From Pseudomonadota bacterium (GTDB lineage: Bacteria > Pseudomonadota > Gammaproteobacteria > Burkholderiales > Burkholderiaceae_C), in assembly GCA_023390985.1 (NCBI GenBank), contig JAEWBU010000248.1, forward strand, positions 1-26,502: a stretch of DNA of 26,502 bases, given 5' to 3'. Positions 26,499-26,502 of this stretch are shown here, in pieces. Both the position numbers and the translations under genes were made by a program. The notes below the pieces were generated by a model, which saw nothing but the letters and a program-made list of their open reading frames with translations, ran no database searches and was not told the origin of the DNA. Within the stretch, counting starts at the first letter, position 1, and each line of letters begins with the position of its first letter.

Positions 26499-26502
26499 GG
26501 CC

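Overview
The window looks like a chromosomal stretch of a high-GC betaproteobacterium, probably Burkholderiales. The basis is very high GC in the left three quarters, strong third-position GC bias, an insertion sequence very like Bordetella IS481, and familiar gene content. No rRNA, tRNA or CRISPR array was seen. The genus cannot be fixed from the sequence alone.

Left and centre (1-18.4 kb) is a dense stress-tolerance region. On the minus strand lie a PAS/GAF sensor-kinase-like gene (cut by the window edge), an hdeD - PRC-barrel - clpG operon, an AraC-type regulator and a FixJ-type response regulator. Divergent from these, on the plus strand, run a luciferase-like flavin oxidoreductase, an HtpX-like M48 protease, a thioredoxin-reductase-like flavoprotein without the CxxC motif, a MocR-type regulator, a small histidine kinase and a 77-aa unknown protein. 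Then come psiE-cls (minus), a thioredoxin (plus), an aldehyde dehydrogenase and a UBP zinc-finger protein (both minus). ClpG, HdeD, thioredoxin, PsiE and an M48 protease together recall the transferable heat-resistance loci (LHR/TLQ) of Gammaproteobacteria. The arrangement here differs, and sHsp20, FtsH, YfdX and KefB are absent from the window. Inference: these genes act together in protein quality control, envelope maintenance and redox defence.

An IS481-family element sits between trx and the aldehyde dehydrogenase gene. It has a perfect 6-bp GCTAGG duplication, and one CTAG palindrome supplies the stop codons of both the transposase and the dehydrogenase.

The right end (18.7-26.5 kb) is accessory and scarred, with less extreme base composition. 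It holds a frameshifted, truncated aldo/keto reductase abutting an oppositely oriented histidine-kinase fragment; a textbook LexA box on a promoter ahead of an unknown 102-aa gene; a DUF2384-like (Xre/MbcA/ParS antitoxin-type) gene next to an unknown 243-aa gene; a divergent XRE-like regulator starting at TTG; a strong hairpin terminator; and an IS66-family element whose right end interrupts the 3' end of an IS1182-family transposase gene, giving it a foreign C-terminal tail.

The most interesting items are the rearranged clpG locus, the SOS-box orphan gene and the possible DUF2384/243-aa toxin-antitoxin-like pair.
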